Counted from the stretch's first letter, positions 7,867 to 17,466 are shown. The stretch: 64,000 nt of DNA from Lachnospiraceae bacterium (GCA_910575005.1 CAJTCL010000001.1:62001-126000); one strand, 5' to 3'. Notes: generated by a model not told the origin, from the letters alone. Numbers and translations: made by a program.

Positions 7867-10824
7867 CTACATCAGTGGGAAAATTTCTAGCATCAGCACA
7901 GTTTTAAACTCCTCAATCATCTGTCTCCTAAATTTGAATTTAGGTATGGGATTTTCCTGTTCTTCCTGATAGGCAGCATAATCTACACTGTCCTTTAATT
8001 TATTTTCATTTGCAAGTGCGCCATCTCTGAAATGAAAGGCTTCATACTTGACATCTTCAAAATTCAGATACCATTTCTCAGCAAATTTCCTAATTTCAGC
8101 ATCCATCACAGTGTAACGCATCTGGTTGAGCATCACAGAAATATCCTGTCCTAAAAATCTCTCTTTTTCTTTTTTAAGATCATCCACAACCTGTGTAAAC
8201 AATACACTTAGTTTGGGATTGTCACTTGCAAATTCTGCGATAATCTCCTTTAATTTTCTTATATTAGTTTCAAATTCTACTTCGTCAAAGTCATTCTCTG
8301 ACTGGTCTAAGGATTCCACAACTCCCTGTATTAATTCTAAAATATATTCAAAATCAATCCTTAGTTTACTATAAGCCACTAAATCATAGTCATCCCATAC
8401 AGGTTCTTCTTCCGGCTCTGAACCATCGTCTGGATTTTTCAACTCTTCCATCACGTTTTTATACATTGCCGCATACGTTTCATATTCGCTTTCCGAAAAT
8501 CCAAACTTGTCAAGTACCTGCGGTTCATATACAGAAAATGATTTCAGATGTGCAAAATCATGATCCAAGTCCCTGAAAAGATGCACAAACGCCTTCTTTT
8601 GTTTTCGCGACAGACCTGCGATTTCTTCGGGTGTCTGTGCTAAATTGCGGATTGCCTGAAGGGAGATCGAAAAAGATGTCTTCACATCCTCCCAATCTTC
8701 CGCAATCGGATTCCCATCGCCTCCGCGCGAATATAGTCTAAGAGCTTCATTGATTGCTTCTTTATATTCCTTTGGAGACTGAAATGTCACAATGTGTCCA
8801 TACTGTTTCTTGGGATCAAACAACCGATTAGTACGGGAAAATGCCTGGATAAGATTCTGTGGACTCATAGGCTGCCTGTCCATAAACAAAATAGAAAGGC
8901 ATGGCGCATCAAATCCCGTTAAAAGCCTGTCAACCACAATTACTAAATCAAGTTGCTGACTTCGTTCCATATATTTCTTCTCTTTTCTTGCCAACCGTTC
9001 ATTGAGATTGCTGTTATAAGTATTGATTGCCTCTATCTTATAGTTAGTGCCAAACATTTCATTGTAATCTTTTAACGACTGTTTCATTTTATCTTGGTTG
9101 ACTGTGGAGGCTTCTTCATTTTCTGACAAGGAATAGGTGATGGCAAATTTGGGAAAATCCGGCAGGGCTTTATGTATATCTTCACTGATTTTTAGCTCAT
9201 CGTTTTCTTCTTTCACTTTCTTCAATAAATCATAATATTTCTGTGCCATTGCAATAGAACTGGTTGTCAAGATTGCCTCATATGTTCTGCCTTTTCCGAA
9301 ATTCATACCAAATTTATCATATGACTGATTTAGGATAACATTTAGAACTTGCCGCATATGGGCTTCTGTTTCATATCCTTTTTTGGCATCCTCAGCGCTT
9401 AAATTTTTTACACCAAGATTTTCCACCATAAAGCCCAAAACTGCCTCATCATGGATTGCCTCTTTAATGGTATAGCTATGTAGGCACTCCCCATAGAGCT
9501 GTTTTGTGGTCTGGGGCAAGTCGCCTTTTTGTTCATAACTATTTTCATCAAAAATAGGCGTCCCCGTAAAACCATACCATAATGAATTGGCAAAGAATCG
9601 CTCAAGATCTCTTTTTGTTTGAGGCGTTACCGCCCTATGGCATTCATCCACAACAAAAGCAACCTTTAATGCTTTCATTTTATCGTATTGCCTAGTTCCT
9701 TCCTTTAGACGCCGATTCACCATAATCTGCATTTTCTGGCGAGTGGTTACAATCATCTGGCGATTGTCATCTAACATCTTGTTTATCAGGGAATCCACAT
9801 AGTCTGTATTATCCACATCAATCGTATCATTATCTGCATAGGATTGGAAAGCCATTTTCGTCTGTTCATCCAAATCCTTTCTGTCAATGAGAAATACCGT
9901 TTTCTCAATGGAAGGAATGTCCATCAGCAGATTTCTGGTTGCTTTATAGGAAGTCATTGTCTTTCCAGAACCTGTGGTATGCCAAATAAATCCAGATTTT
10001 CCATGCTTAGAAGCGTTTCGCATTACCTCGATTGCATGAATCTGATAGGGGCGCAGGATTAGAAGTTTCTTTTTCTCGTTGTCAAGTACCATATATCTAG
10101 TCACCATCTCATGCGCTTGTGGTATCTTCAGGACTGCTTTGGCAAATTCTATGTAATCACAGACAGGATAGTTTTTCTTATCCAGCCACCCTGTAATAAA
10201 CTTTTTATTTAATTCAGTATCTCTTGCGGCAGAAAAATACTTGGTATCCACAGCATTGCTGACCACAAACATCTGCACATTGGAAAAAATGCCGTGGAAC
10301 TTTCCTTCTGCAATATATTTTTTTATCTGACAATAGCCATCTATATAGGAATGTTCTTTATTTTTAAGTTCGATATGGATCAAAGGAATCCCATTGATTA
10401 GGAGCGTCACATCAAAACGCCTATTTCTGTCTCCTTCTATATCCTCTGACTTAAAAGCCTGGTATTGGTTGATCACTTCATATACACTGGAACCGCCTGC
10501 CACATGCTCATTGTTCATTACGACAAGATGTAAGGTTTCATTCCCGCGCTGGACATGGACATATACCTTGCCATTTTCTCCAACTAGCCATTTCCCAGCA
10601 TCATAGAAAGAAGCATGGGATAAATCATTCTTAATCTTTGCAAACTCGGAATCACTGAGGGGAACATCATTGAGTTTTGCCTTGTTGTTCTGTTCTAAAA
10701 TATATTTAAAATTATTCCATAATTGTTCTTCTGTCCTGATATCAGGTCTGTAAGTCCATTGGGATTCCTCACAACAGAGCTGGTCGATCAATCTCTTTTC
10801 TAATACGGATTCTAATTCTGCCAT
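7867..10824 (-). CDS. hsdR: Type I restriction enzyme, R (endonuclease/translocase) subunit
   Basis: A 985-aa HsdR of the EcoR124I-like (type IC) group. With HsdM and HsdS it translocates and cuts unmethylated foreign DNA. The N-terminal nuclease shows D138 and an E-x-K at residues 152-154 (HIELKNKEH). The SF2 motor shows Walker A at ~280-290 (HTTGSGKT), a DECH box near 393 (FVVDECHRAV) and TGTPIF. The end is a helical bundle that contacts the methylase. ATG follows an AAAGGA ribosome site and lies 3 nt beyond the hsdS stop, so the three genes form one operon (M-S-R). The length is normal for the family and no motif is missing. Confidence 0.95.
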   Translation of the reverse strand: MAELESVLEKRLIDQLCCEESQWTYRPDIRTEEQLWNNFKYILEQNNKAKLNDVPLSDSEFAKIKNDLSHASFYDAGKWLVGENGKVYVHVQRGNETLHLVVMNNEHVAGGSSVYEVINQYQAFKSEDIEGDRNRRFDVTLLINGIPLIHIELKNKEHSYIDGYCQIKKYIAEGKFHGIFSNVQMFVVSNAVDTKYFSAARDTELNKKFITGWLDKKNYPVCDYIEFAKAVLKIPQAHEMVTRYMVLDNEKKKLLILRPYQIHAIEVMRNASKHGKSGFIWHTTGSGKTMTSYKATRNLLMDIPSIEKTVFLIDRKDLDEQTKMAFQSYADNDTIDVDNTDYVDSLINKMLDDNRQMIVTTRQKMQIMVNRRLKEGTRQYDKMKALKVAFVVDECHRAVTPQTKRDLERFFANSLWYGFTGTPIFDENSYEQKGDLPQTTKQLYGECLHSYTIKEAIHDEAVLGFMVENLGVKNLSAEDAKKGYETEAHMRQVLNVILNQSYDKFGMNFGKGRTYEAILTTSSIAMAQKYYDLLKKVKEENDELKISEDIHKALPDFPKFAITYSLSENEEASTVNQDKMKQSLKDYNEMFGTNYKIEAINTYNSNLNERLARKEKKYMERSQQLDLVIVVDRLLTGFDAPCLSILFMDRQPMSPQNLIQAFSRTNRLFDPKKQYGHIVTFQSPKEYKEAINEALRLYSRGGDGNPIAEDWEDVKTSFSISLQAIRNLAQTPEEIAGLSRKQKKAFVHLFRDLDHDFAHLKSFSVYEPQVLDKFGFSESEYETYAAMYKNVMEELKNPDDGSEPEEEPVWDDYDLVAYSKLRIDFEYILELIQGVVESLDQSENDFDEVEFETNIRKLKEIIAEFASDNPKLSVLFTQVVDDLKKEKERFLGQDISVMLNQMRYTVMDAEIRKFAEKWYLNFEDVKYEAFHFRDGALANENKLKDSVDYAAYQEEQENPIPKFKFRRQMIEEFKTVLMLEIFPLM

Positions 10825-10827
10825 AAA

Positions 10828-12030
10828 TTATCCTTTCTGTGGAAACATGTTCTGTAACATAAATTTCTTTACTTCTTTTAACTCGTCGCACTTATGTTGG
10901 TGGAGCATGATAAGGTGGTCGAGGATTTCAAAATATTGACCAATTTTTATTTGTTCTTCTAAATCAGGATATGGAATAGGCATTTCCATAAATTTTGATG
11001 TTGCAATTGTAAATCTATCAAATCGTGCTCCTGAATCCCCGTTCAGTTTCATGAATCTGTGCCAATTTGTTGTCTTAAAATAAAATTCCAAATATAGATT
11101 ATCTATTCCATGTGTTCTGAAAACTGTATAAAGCGGCGACATTACGCCATTTTTGCCAAGTCTATTTCTATTGATCGGACCTACAGGAGCTGTAACAGAA
11201 ATTCTCGGATTATAAACAAAATCATCATTTCTAACTATGTAATATCCATCAAGATTTTCCTGATTCACAACTTCCCTATCAAAATACTCCTTTTGACTAA
11301 TGATTCCAAGCTCTGCAGAATTTGTAAATGGTTCAGAAAATTCGTTATTTTTATTTTTTTCAGTCACTTTATCCGCCATCTCTGAGAGCTTCCGCTTTTC
11401 CCAATCATCAGTAAATCCTGCAAATCGAATTTCTGGAGTTTTCTCTCCATTTTTAGGAAACATTTTTTGTAGCATATATTTCTTTAATTCTTTTGTCTCG
11501 TCACACTTACGCTGATGAAGAGTGATGAGATGATCGAGACTATCAAATACATCAGAAATTTGGTGTTGTTCTACTGTGGATAATGGTATCCAAAACTTTG
11601 TATTTGATACTAAATTCCAATCTGCTCTTGGCATTTTAGTTCCAGAAGATTGGTTTGCCGTCTTATCATAAAGAGGTGTTTGGAGTAATCTGTATAAAAA
11701 ATTTCGGTTTATATTTATTGGATTTAAAACCCACCAATCACCAACTGCAACTCCTTTAAAATCAGGCATTAACCAGTTATGCAAATATGGACGTAATTTA
11801 CCATACAGAACATTTTGACTATCAAAAGCTATTCCTGACTTTTTAACATCTTTCTTAGTAATATTTTTATTAAGGCACCCTTGCTCTGAAATAACATCTT
11901 CATATTCCACACAGGGGTTTTTTTCATCTGAAAACAACATATCAGATCGTCTACTGGCAAAGTCTCCAAATCTCCGCCTTTCCCAACCCTCAGTAAATCC
12001 CTTAAATCTTATTTTCGGTATCTCTGCCAC
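10828..12030 (-). CDS. hsdS: Type I restriction specificity subunit
   Basis: A 400-aa HsdS that recognises the bipartite DNA target for the methylase and nuclease. Two tandem half-proteins are clear. Each starts with a GFT-type segment (IRFKGFTEGWERRR; IRFAGFTDDWEKRK), continues with a variable target-recognition domain, and ends in a conserved helix (DHLITLHQRKCDETKELKKY; DHLIMLHQHKCDELKEVKKF). Start is GTG at 12028-12030 with AAGGAGGAGTAATT inside the end of hsdM. The near-identical helices are natural sites for recombination that swaps target domains, and a decayed third piece lies upstream at 13719-14064. Confidence 0.93.
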   Translation of the reverse strand: MAEIPKIRFKGFTEGWERRRFGDFASRRSDMLFSDEKNPCVEYEDVISEQGCLNKNITKKDVKKSGIAFDSQNVLYGKLRPYLHNWLMPDFKGVAVGDWWVLNPININRNFLYRLLQTPLYDKTANQSSGTKMPRADWNLVSNTKFWIPLSTVEQHQISDVFDSLDHLITLHQRKCDETKELKKYMLQKMFPKNGEKTPEIRFAGFTDDWEKRKLSEMADKVTEKNKNNEFSEPFTNSAELGIISQKEYFDREVVNQENLDGYYIVRNDDFVYNPRISVTAPVGPINRNRLGKNGVMSPLYTVFRTHGIDNLYLEFYFKTTNWHRFMKLNGDSGARFDRFTIATSKFMEMPIPYPDLEEQIKIGQYFEILDHLIMLHQHKCDELKEVKKFMLQNMFPQKG

Positions 12031-12032
12031 AA

Positions 12033-13628
12033 TTACTCCTCCTTAAGAACACTAATAAACTCTTCCACAGCATCTTTTGTTTCATCATCTGCAAATGTTA
12101 ATTCTCCAAGCATTTCAAGCAACACAGCATTCCCATCTTTGATGGCTTTGTCGGTCTCTTTTATGTTTTTAGAAAGCTGTCTGAGATCTACTTCTGGTTC
12201 TTCTTCGCTGGTATCTACATATCTGGGAATATTCAAATTATAATCGTTCGCTTTGATGTCCTCAAAAGATGCCAAATAAGATACTTTCTCAACGGTCTTT
12301 CTATCACTATATAATTCTAACACCCTGTCAATATGTTCCTCATGCATGACATTTTGTTTTTTCTCTTTTTCATATAACTTGGATGCGTCAATAAACAATA
12401 CATCACGCCCTTCTCTATGCTTTTTTAATACCACAATGCAGGTAGGTATTGAAGTATTATAAAACATATTGGAGGGAAGCCCAATAACTGCATAGATGGA
12501 ACCATTCTGAAGGAGTGTTTCTCGGATCACTCCTTCTGCAGCGCCTCGAAATAAAACACCATGAGGGAGCACAATTGCCATTGTCCCTGTCTGCTTTAAG
12601 TGATAAAATCCATGTAACAAAAATGCATAATCTGCTTTTGATTTCGGGGCGAGTTTCCCACCATAATCCATAAATCTTTCATCTTGTTTAAAGCCTTCCG
12701 CAGCAGACCATTTTGCTGAGTATGGTGGATTCATTGTTACAACATCAAATTCTGTCTCTTCATCGGTAGGCCAGTCTGCATCAAGGGTATCTGCATTACG
12801 CAGATGTTGATTTTCAGGCAACACACCATGCAAAAACATATTCATACGTGCCAGATTATAAGTGGATGGCATAAGCTCTTGACCATAATATTTAATGTAA
12901 TCGGGTTCTTTTGAATAATTCCTGCAGCTAAGCATCAAGGAACCAGACCCCATACATGGATCATATACCTGTAAGCCCTTTTTTTCTTCTTGCCCAGATA
13001 TGGCAATCCTGCAAAGAATCTGCGCGGGACCATGCGGCGTATAAAATTCTCCCGCCTTTTTCCCTGTTTCAGACGCAAATTGACCGATTAAATACTCATA
13101 TGCATTGCCCAGGACATCCCCCTTAGTATGGATAATGTCCACACCATCCAATACTTTTATAACTTCTGCAATCGTGGCACTTTGCTTCTGGTCTCCAGCG
13201 CCAAGCCGATTGGAGTATAAATCCACATCCGCAAATAAACCGTGGAACAACTCGTCAGATTCCTCAATACGGTTAAAAGCTGCCTGCAGTTTCTCTCTGT
13301 TAAAGGAATTATTTTTAGCCGCCTTTAACATGCTGATATAAGTCATGTCAGGATCAAGTGTATAATGCTTTGATTCCTTGATCTCATCCAACAAATCTTT
13401 TGCATCCTCTGAGTTCATCACCTCTTCATACACGCACTGTGCTTCTTCAAGGCTATCAGGATTTTCATCCTTAAGAAGATCGTACACTTTAGCTAAATAC
13501 GAATCAGATAAATACTTATAGAAAACCAATCCTAAAAGATACGTCTTGTACTCATTTGCATCCATTTTCCCTCTCAGTACATCCGCACCACTCCATAGTA
13601 CTTGTAATAAATCTTTTCCTTCCGCCAT
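12033..13628 (-). CDS. hsdM: Type I restriction N6-adenine methyltransferase
   Basis: HsdM modifies the host's own recognition sites and forms the core of the restriction complex. An N-terminal helical HsdM_N domain precedes the motif GEFYTPHGPAQIL, motif I near residue 226 (VYDPCMGSGSLML) and the catalytic NPPY near 301 (VTMNPPYSAKW), diagnostic of N6-adenine methylation. The start is the ATG at 13626-13628 (MAEGKDLL), which has GGAGGAAATT before it; an ATG four codons upstream overlaps that ribosome site. First gene of the operon. A protective methylase and an intact nuclease together suggest an active system. Confidence 0.95.
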   Translation of the reverse strand: MAEGKDLLQVLWSGADVLRGKMDANEYKTYLLGLVFYKYLSDSYLAKVYDLLKDENPDSLEEAQCVYEEVMNSEDAKDLLDEIKESKHYTLDPDMTYISMLKAAKNNSFNREKLQAAFNRIEESDELFHGLFADVDLYSNRLGAGDQKQSATIAEVIKVLDGVDIIHTKGDVLGNAYEYLIGQFASETGKKAGEFYTPHGPAQILCRIAISGQEEKKGLQVYDPCMGSGSLMLSCRNYSKEPDYIKYYGQELMPSTYNLARMNMFLHGVLPENQHLRNADTLDADWPTDEETEFDVVTMNPPYSAKWSAAEGFKQDERFMDYGGKLAPKSKADYAFLLHGFYHLKQTGTMAIVLPHGVLFRGAAEGVIRETLLQNGSIYAVIGLPSNMFYNTSIPTCIVVLKKHREGRDVLFIDASKLYEKEKKQNVMHEEHIDRVLELYSDRKTVEKVSYLASFEDIKANDYNLNIPRYVDTSEEEPEVDLRQLSKNIKETDKAIKDGNAVLLEMLGELTFADDETKDAVEEFISVLKEE

Positions 13629-13718
13629 AATTTCCTCCATTCTGTGCGTTTTTCAACATATCATACTCTGTGAGTACAAACAGGTAGTTAATGAAAGAAT
13701 TAACAAATTCTTTCACTC

Positions 13719-14064
13719 TTATTCTTCCTCCATGTTCCTTATCAATGCCAGTGTAAATTCTCTTATATTCTCTGCCTGCCTTATCATCAAATCATTTTGT
13801 ATGATGGATTTATAGATTGTCTATGAACCTTTGCTTTTCTATCTCTGGGAGAAAAATTTTTAGTTCTCCAATTGTTTTTATATTTAATTTTTTGACACTT
13901 AAGGTTGTCCCCTGATGATACATTTCTATCTGTTTCTCAAATTCCTTCCCCCCACTAAACTGATAGCAAAAATACCAGGGAAAAATTTTTCTGTTATCTC
14001 ACTCACATTCGAGAAAGTTTGATGTAATACATTTTGTTTCTGTATGTCCTGAAATTGGAACAAA
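13719..14064 (-). pseudogene. Decayed HsdS-type specificity fragment
   Basis: Minus-strand pieces in different frames read LFQFQDIQKQNVL, KQIEMYHQGTTLSVKKLNIK, IGELKIFLPEIEKQRFIDNL and SIIQNDLMIRQAENIREFTL. The third is the ending of a target-recognition domain (usually IPLPxLEEQxxI). At least two frameshifts separate them. The fragment sits upstream of hsdM and may be a silent or lost specificity cassette. Confidence 0.55.
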
Positions 14065-14184
14065 TTTTGATTTCTTTAAGTTTCAACGTAAAATTAATGA
14101 TAACTTATTTTTCGGGGGCATATCATTAAATTATATATCCAAAAATTATTACAATTTTAACACGTTATTCTGTTAAATAAGCAT

Positions 14185-14994
14185 TCATAGATCTAATCCA
14201 TACCAAGTTCCTTCTGTTTGTGGTAATTGTCTTTGTCTGACATGGTTTAAAAATTTGCTTCGATGCTTATAAAATTCCTCACTTAATTTAATATCTTCAT
14301 TTTCTATCCACTCATCAACCATATCTTCCCATCCTTGAAGTATTCTTACATGCAATGCCTGCTCCATCTCCAAATGTGAATTATAAAGTAAATTAACTCC
14401 TATAAAACAAGGTTTACATCCATATGCATACTCATACTTGCCATTAACTTTTTGTGCTAATCCTATTAATGAATTTGGAATGTTTTCATCTGTAAGAATG
14501 TCTTTTCCACATATCATACATTTTAATGGTTTATATTCTTCTTCACTAACATTCATATAATATTTATGTGGATATAGACCAAAACATTGGAGTATTTTTG
14601 TATCCATTAACTGCATTATTTGAATTATTTTTGGAGGATCAAATATACAATATGTATAATTTCCATTTTTACATATTGCATCTAAACGATTTTGCAATCC
14701 AGTTGTAATTCCTGTAGAATAAAACCCAACAAAACCAGTTGTATTAAATTGCAATAGTCGGTCAGCTATGTTTTTTTCATCATCTTGCCCCACATGATTT
14801 CCTGAACCAATATAATGCTTGCAACTCACAAGATAGTTTACATCATTATAGCTCACTATAAAATCTTTACCTCCGTCTGTCCCATATGCTGGTTCTGTTT
14901 GAATTTGAAAACCAGCACACCTCAGCACCTCTACCGCAAATTTTTCCCAATCCTCATCTGACATATTGCAAAAAAAATCATGATACCTATTCAT
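14185..14994 (-). CDS. Mrr-like restriction endonuclease with zinc-finger-like C-terminus
   Basis: A 269-aa protein. The N-terminal ~130 residues have the Mrr/PD-(D/E)XK pattern: FAVEVLRCAGF, then D41-GGKD45 (YGTDGGKDFIV), then S58-C-K60 (LVSCKHY), a variant of the usual ExK/QxK. A second part carries two cysteine pairs (CMICG near 161; CKPC near 195), probably binding zinc. Start is ATG at 14992-14994 with AAGGAG seven bases upstream; the preceding in-frame TTG is less likely. It is monocistronic, beside the type I system. A type IV-like nuclease acting on modified or foreign DNA is the likely role. Confidence 0.65.
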   Translation of the reverse strand: MNRYHDFFCNMSDEDWEKFAVEVLRCAGFQIQTEPAYGTDGGKDFIVSYNDVNYLVSCKHYIGSGNHVGQDDEKNIADRLLQFNTTGFVGFYSTGITTGLQNRLDAICKNGNYTYCIFDPPKIIQIMQLMDTKILQCFGLYPHKYYMNVSEEEYKPLKCMICGKDILTDENIPNSLIGLAQKVNGKYEYAYGCKPCFIGVNLLYNSHLEMEQALHVRILQGWEDMVDEWIENEDIKLSEEFYKHRSKFLNHVRQRQLPQTEGTWYGLDL

Positions 14995-14997
14995 CAA

Positions 14998-15428
14998 TAA
15001 TCTCCTTTTTTTATATATTGTATATATTTCCCTACCTAATAGAATCTTATAAATATCGGTCTGCTAGACATTCCAAGTATTTTAATTATACCTCAGTTTT
15101 TTATAGATTTCTATATAGAACAATATACTCTTTTCTAACAGCCTATTTCCATGAACAGAAAGAAACCAGGAATATTAAAAATTTGTCTATTACTTTCTAT
15201 AAATCTCTATCCCTGTTTCCATTCCTTGATGTGTTTTCTAATATTAACAGAGAATAAGTAACAAAAAAGGCAACAGCAAAAAAATACTGCGCCTCTAATT
15301 TTTTGTTCTATTTGTTTTTAATTGCCTAATGTTTTTTATTTTTCTGATATTTGGTTAATACAAGGTTAAGTTGCTTCTGAAACAATAACATATATGAAAT
15401 ATATCGACGATACAATTGGTATCATCTT
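14998..15428. other. Intergenic region, no gene seen
   Basis: AT-rich sequence between the Mrr-like gene and the XRE pair. It probably contains the Mrr promoter near 15010-15060. I see no hairpin, repeat or small gene that I can support. Confidence 0.4.
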
Positions 15429-15671
15429 TTATTCATCTTCAAAGATAGTTTCATTCATTTCAGGAAAATCCAATAATTCAGAAACTGTCATACCCAAGCC
15501 GATTGAAAGTTTGTGTAGAGTTTTCAATTTTGGATTTTTTGTTTTCCCAGACATAATATTTTCAACGGTGGACTGTGTAATGCCAGATAAGGTAGCCAGT
15601 TTATTGATTGTAATATTCTGTTCACTGCATAGTTTGGTGAGCCTTAATATAATAACATCTGAATAAGTCAT
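15429..15671 (-). CDS. XRE-family regulator, paralogue 1
   Basis: An 80-aa single-domain Cro/C1 protein. The helix-turn-helix runs through INKLATLSGITQSTVENIMS, followed by KTKNPKLKTLHKLSIGLGMT and an acidic end (LDFPEMNETIFEDE). It is about 80% identical to the neighbour at 15754, a clear tandem duplication. A GGGGG ribosome site precedes the ATG. An operator-like sequence lies upstream at 15729-15747, matching two sites in the divergent promoter region beyond its twin, so the two proteins probably read the same or closely related DNA words. Confidence 0.85.
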   Translation of the reverse strand: MTYSDVIILRLTKLCSEQNITINKLATLSGITQSTVENIMSGKTKNPKLKTLHKLSIGLGMTVSELLDFPEMNETIFEDE

Positions 15672-15728
15672 AAAAGAATCCCCCTGCTACAAGAATTAAA
15701 TAGAGTATAAAAGGGATTAAAAACTATG

Positions 15729-15747
15729 GTTAATGGTGTACCGTTAG
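15729..15747. promoter_or_regulatory. Operator-like site A upstream of XRE paralogue 1
   Basis: GTTAATGGTGTACCGTTAG, an imperfect palindrome with the same core (GTGTAC) and flanks as sites B and C beyond paralogue 2. Its place between the two genes suggests that one regulator controls the other. Confidence 0.5.
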
Positions 15748-15753
15748 TTATTG

Positions 15754-15996
15754 TTATTCATCTTCAAACGCCACCTCATTCATTTCAGGAAAATCCAATA
15801 ATTCAGAAACTGTCATATCAAGACCGACTGCCAATTTGTGTAGAGTCTTCAGTTTTGGATTTTTTGTTTTGCCTTTCATCAAGTTTTCAACGGTAGATTG
15901 CGTGATACCAGATAAGGTAGCCAATTTATTTGTGGTGATACCTCGTTTGATACATAATTCTGTTAATCTTTTTATGATAGCATCTGAATATGTCAT
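15754..15996 (-). CDS. XRE-family regulator, paralogue 2
   Basis: An 80-aa protein with the same architecture as paralogue 1: recognition region TNKLATLSGITQSTVENLMK and the same acidic end (EMNEVAFEDE). It is transcribed away from the membrane-protein gene at 16179, and the 180-bp gap between them contains two operator-like sites placed on the likely promoter of that gene. This is the arrangement of a repressor controlling a divergent cargo operon, with self-control. No ImmA-like protease partner is seen nearby. Confidence 0.85.
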   Translation of the reverse strand: MTYSDAIIKRLTELCIKRGITTNKLATLSGITQSTVENLMKGKTKNPKLKTLHKLAVGLDMTVSELLDFPEMNEVAFEDE

Positions 15997-16055
15997 AAAA
16001 ATCTCCTCTTACTTTATCTGATTAAAGAAAGTATAAGAAGTTTTAAAGAATAATA

Positions 16056-16116
16056 TTAACGGTGTACGGTTGACTGACAAGGAAAAATGTGTTAAATTAA
16101 CCGTGTACGGTTATAA
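16056..16116. promoter_or_regulatory. Operators B and C on a divergent promoter
   Basis: Site B, TTAACGGTGTACGGTTGA, is at 16056-16073. Site C, TTAACCGTGTACGGTTATAA, is at 16097-16116 and contains the perfect inverted repeat TAACCGT-GT-ACGGTTA. On the plus strand, TTGACT (16070-16075) and TAAATT (16093-16098) form a promoter with a 17-bp spacer. Site B covers the -35 and site C starts at the -10. Binding at either would block the gene at 16179. The XRE paralogues are the obvious binders (inferred). Confidence 0.6.
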
Positions 16117-16178
16117 AAAGGCGTAGACAATTATATTTTGTGACACGCCATGTGGAATGATGAGGTACCACACAAGGT

Positions 16179-17024
16179 ATGTATTTTAGAAATGAGGTGA
16201 AGGAGATAAGAGAATTATGGAAAGGAATAAGGGATAAATGGGATAGTTTTTGGATAGGAGATGAATATGATAATTCTAAGAAACATCTAAGTCAGTCTGA
16301 TAAGCGTTTTCTTTTATATGGTAATTTCATTAGTGGCATTTTTATAGTTGCTTTAGTGCTGTTGATTATTGGATTCAATAACCTGCGGGTAAGTCACCAG
16401 AATATGGATGATATGAAGTTAATTATGGAAATGACGAAATCTTACATGGGATCTGCCACGGAAGATGAATATGATAAAATTGTCCAGACAATACGAAATG
16501 ACTTGGTATTTAGTGATTATAGTAAAGGATTGCAAAAATATGCTAAGTATATCCCAAATGCATCAGAAAAATGTCATACCTGTAAAGGAAGTAGTGCAGC
16601 ACAGGCAATTCTAGTCAGCTTAAATACAGGAAACTCTTATGACTTGGATTTAATTGGGAAAGAAACAGAAGAGGAACTAGGTGGTGTAAAGGTGGCGTTT
16701 GGCTATGATGAAATTAGCCAGACAAGAATTCGTATGATAAAAAGCCCAAAAAGAAAAGAAGGATCTGTTGAAATAGAACGAGGAAGTGGTATTGTCAGTC
16801 TTCACAGAATGAAAAGTCTGTTTTGCGATAGATGTATTGAGGATATTTTAAAAGCCATTGAAGGACAGGAAATGGAAGAATTCGTAATTTTTGATACAGA
16901 GAAAATTATTTTCTATCCCATAAAACATGGGGATAAGATACGAATTGAAAATGATATGCTGGAGGTTGCATATAAAAATGGTGACTGTGAAATTGAAATT
17001 ACATTTGTTGACAGGGCAAAATAA
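16179..17024 (+). CDS. Single-pass membrane protein with two CxxC pairs (unknown)
   Basis: A 281-aa protein of no family I recognise. Residues 1-45 are charged. One membrane helix lies at ~51-67 (GIFIVALVLLIIGF). A large domain follows with two cysteine pairs, CHTC near residue 132 and CDRC near 217, which could bind zinc or form disulphides. Translation starts at the ATG at 16179 with a weak AAGG site. The promoter is overlapped by operators for the divergent XRE regulators. The gene at 17059 follows 34 bp later and is probably cotranscribed. The repressed, two-gene layout suggests a regulated toxin, sensor or defence effector. Confidence 0.55.
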   Translation: MYFRNEVKEIRELWKGIRDKWDSFWIGDEYDNSKKHLSQSDKRFLLYGNFISGIFIVALVLLIIGFNNLRVSHQNMDDMKLIMEMTKSYMGSATEDEYDKIVQTIRNDLVFSDYSKGLQKYAKYIPNASEKCHTCKGSSAAQAILVSLNTGNSYDLDLIGKETEEELGGVKVAFGYDEISQTRIRMIKSPKRKEGSVEIERGSGIVSLHRMKSLFCDRCIEDILKAIEGQEMEEFVIFDTEKIIFYPIKHGDKIRIENDMLEVAYKNGDCEIEITFVDRAK

Positions 17025-17058
17025 TCAATAAAACAAATACAGGAGGTACATAATCAGA

Positions 17059-17466
17059 ATGAAACAGAATTATATAAAATTACCGCCATTACCATCAGAT
17101 ATGCCATTAGAATCCATAGAAATGATTTGGCTTTATGCACAGATGCCAGATGAGAAAAGGGATATGTTGCTAGAGTTTATTTGGGAAAGTTTCAATAATA
17201 ACAATACATGCTTGGAGAAATTAGAAATATCGAAAGAAATATGGAGTTCTTGCACAGAGATAAATCCAGATGTTTTAGAGTTTGCAAATCTTATGAAGAA
17301 ACTGGTGGGAATACTGATTGTGCAAGCGTGTGAAATGGCTGCACTCATATACCAGGGCTATTGTATCACAAGAAAATCAATAGAAGAACTGTCTAAGGAA
17401 TATCATGTAGATGAAAAAACTATACAATTAATGGCACAGTATTATGACAACAGAATAAAGTCATAG
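17059..17466 (+). CDS. Hypothetical 135-aa protein, partner of the membrane protein
   Basis: Begins MKQNYIKLPPLPSDMPLESI, with an AGGAGGT ribosome site. It is mostly helical, without a signal or membrane segment. The last 35 residues (RKSIEELSKEYHVDEKTIQL) look like a small helix-turn-helix, as in sigma region 4 or phage regulators. A hairpin with a T-run closes the operon 20 bp downstream. No family recognised. It could be a DNA-binding regulator or an inhibitor of its neighbour. Confidence 0.5.
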   Translation: MKQNYIKLPPLPSDMPLESIEMIWLYAQMPDEKRDMLLEFIWESFNNNNTCLEKLEISKEIWSSCTEINPDVLEFANLMKKLVGILIVQACEMAALIYQGYCITRKSIEELSKEYHVDEKTIQLMAQYYDNRIKS

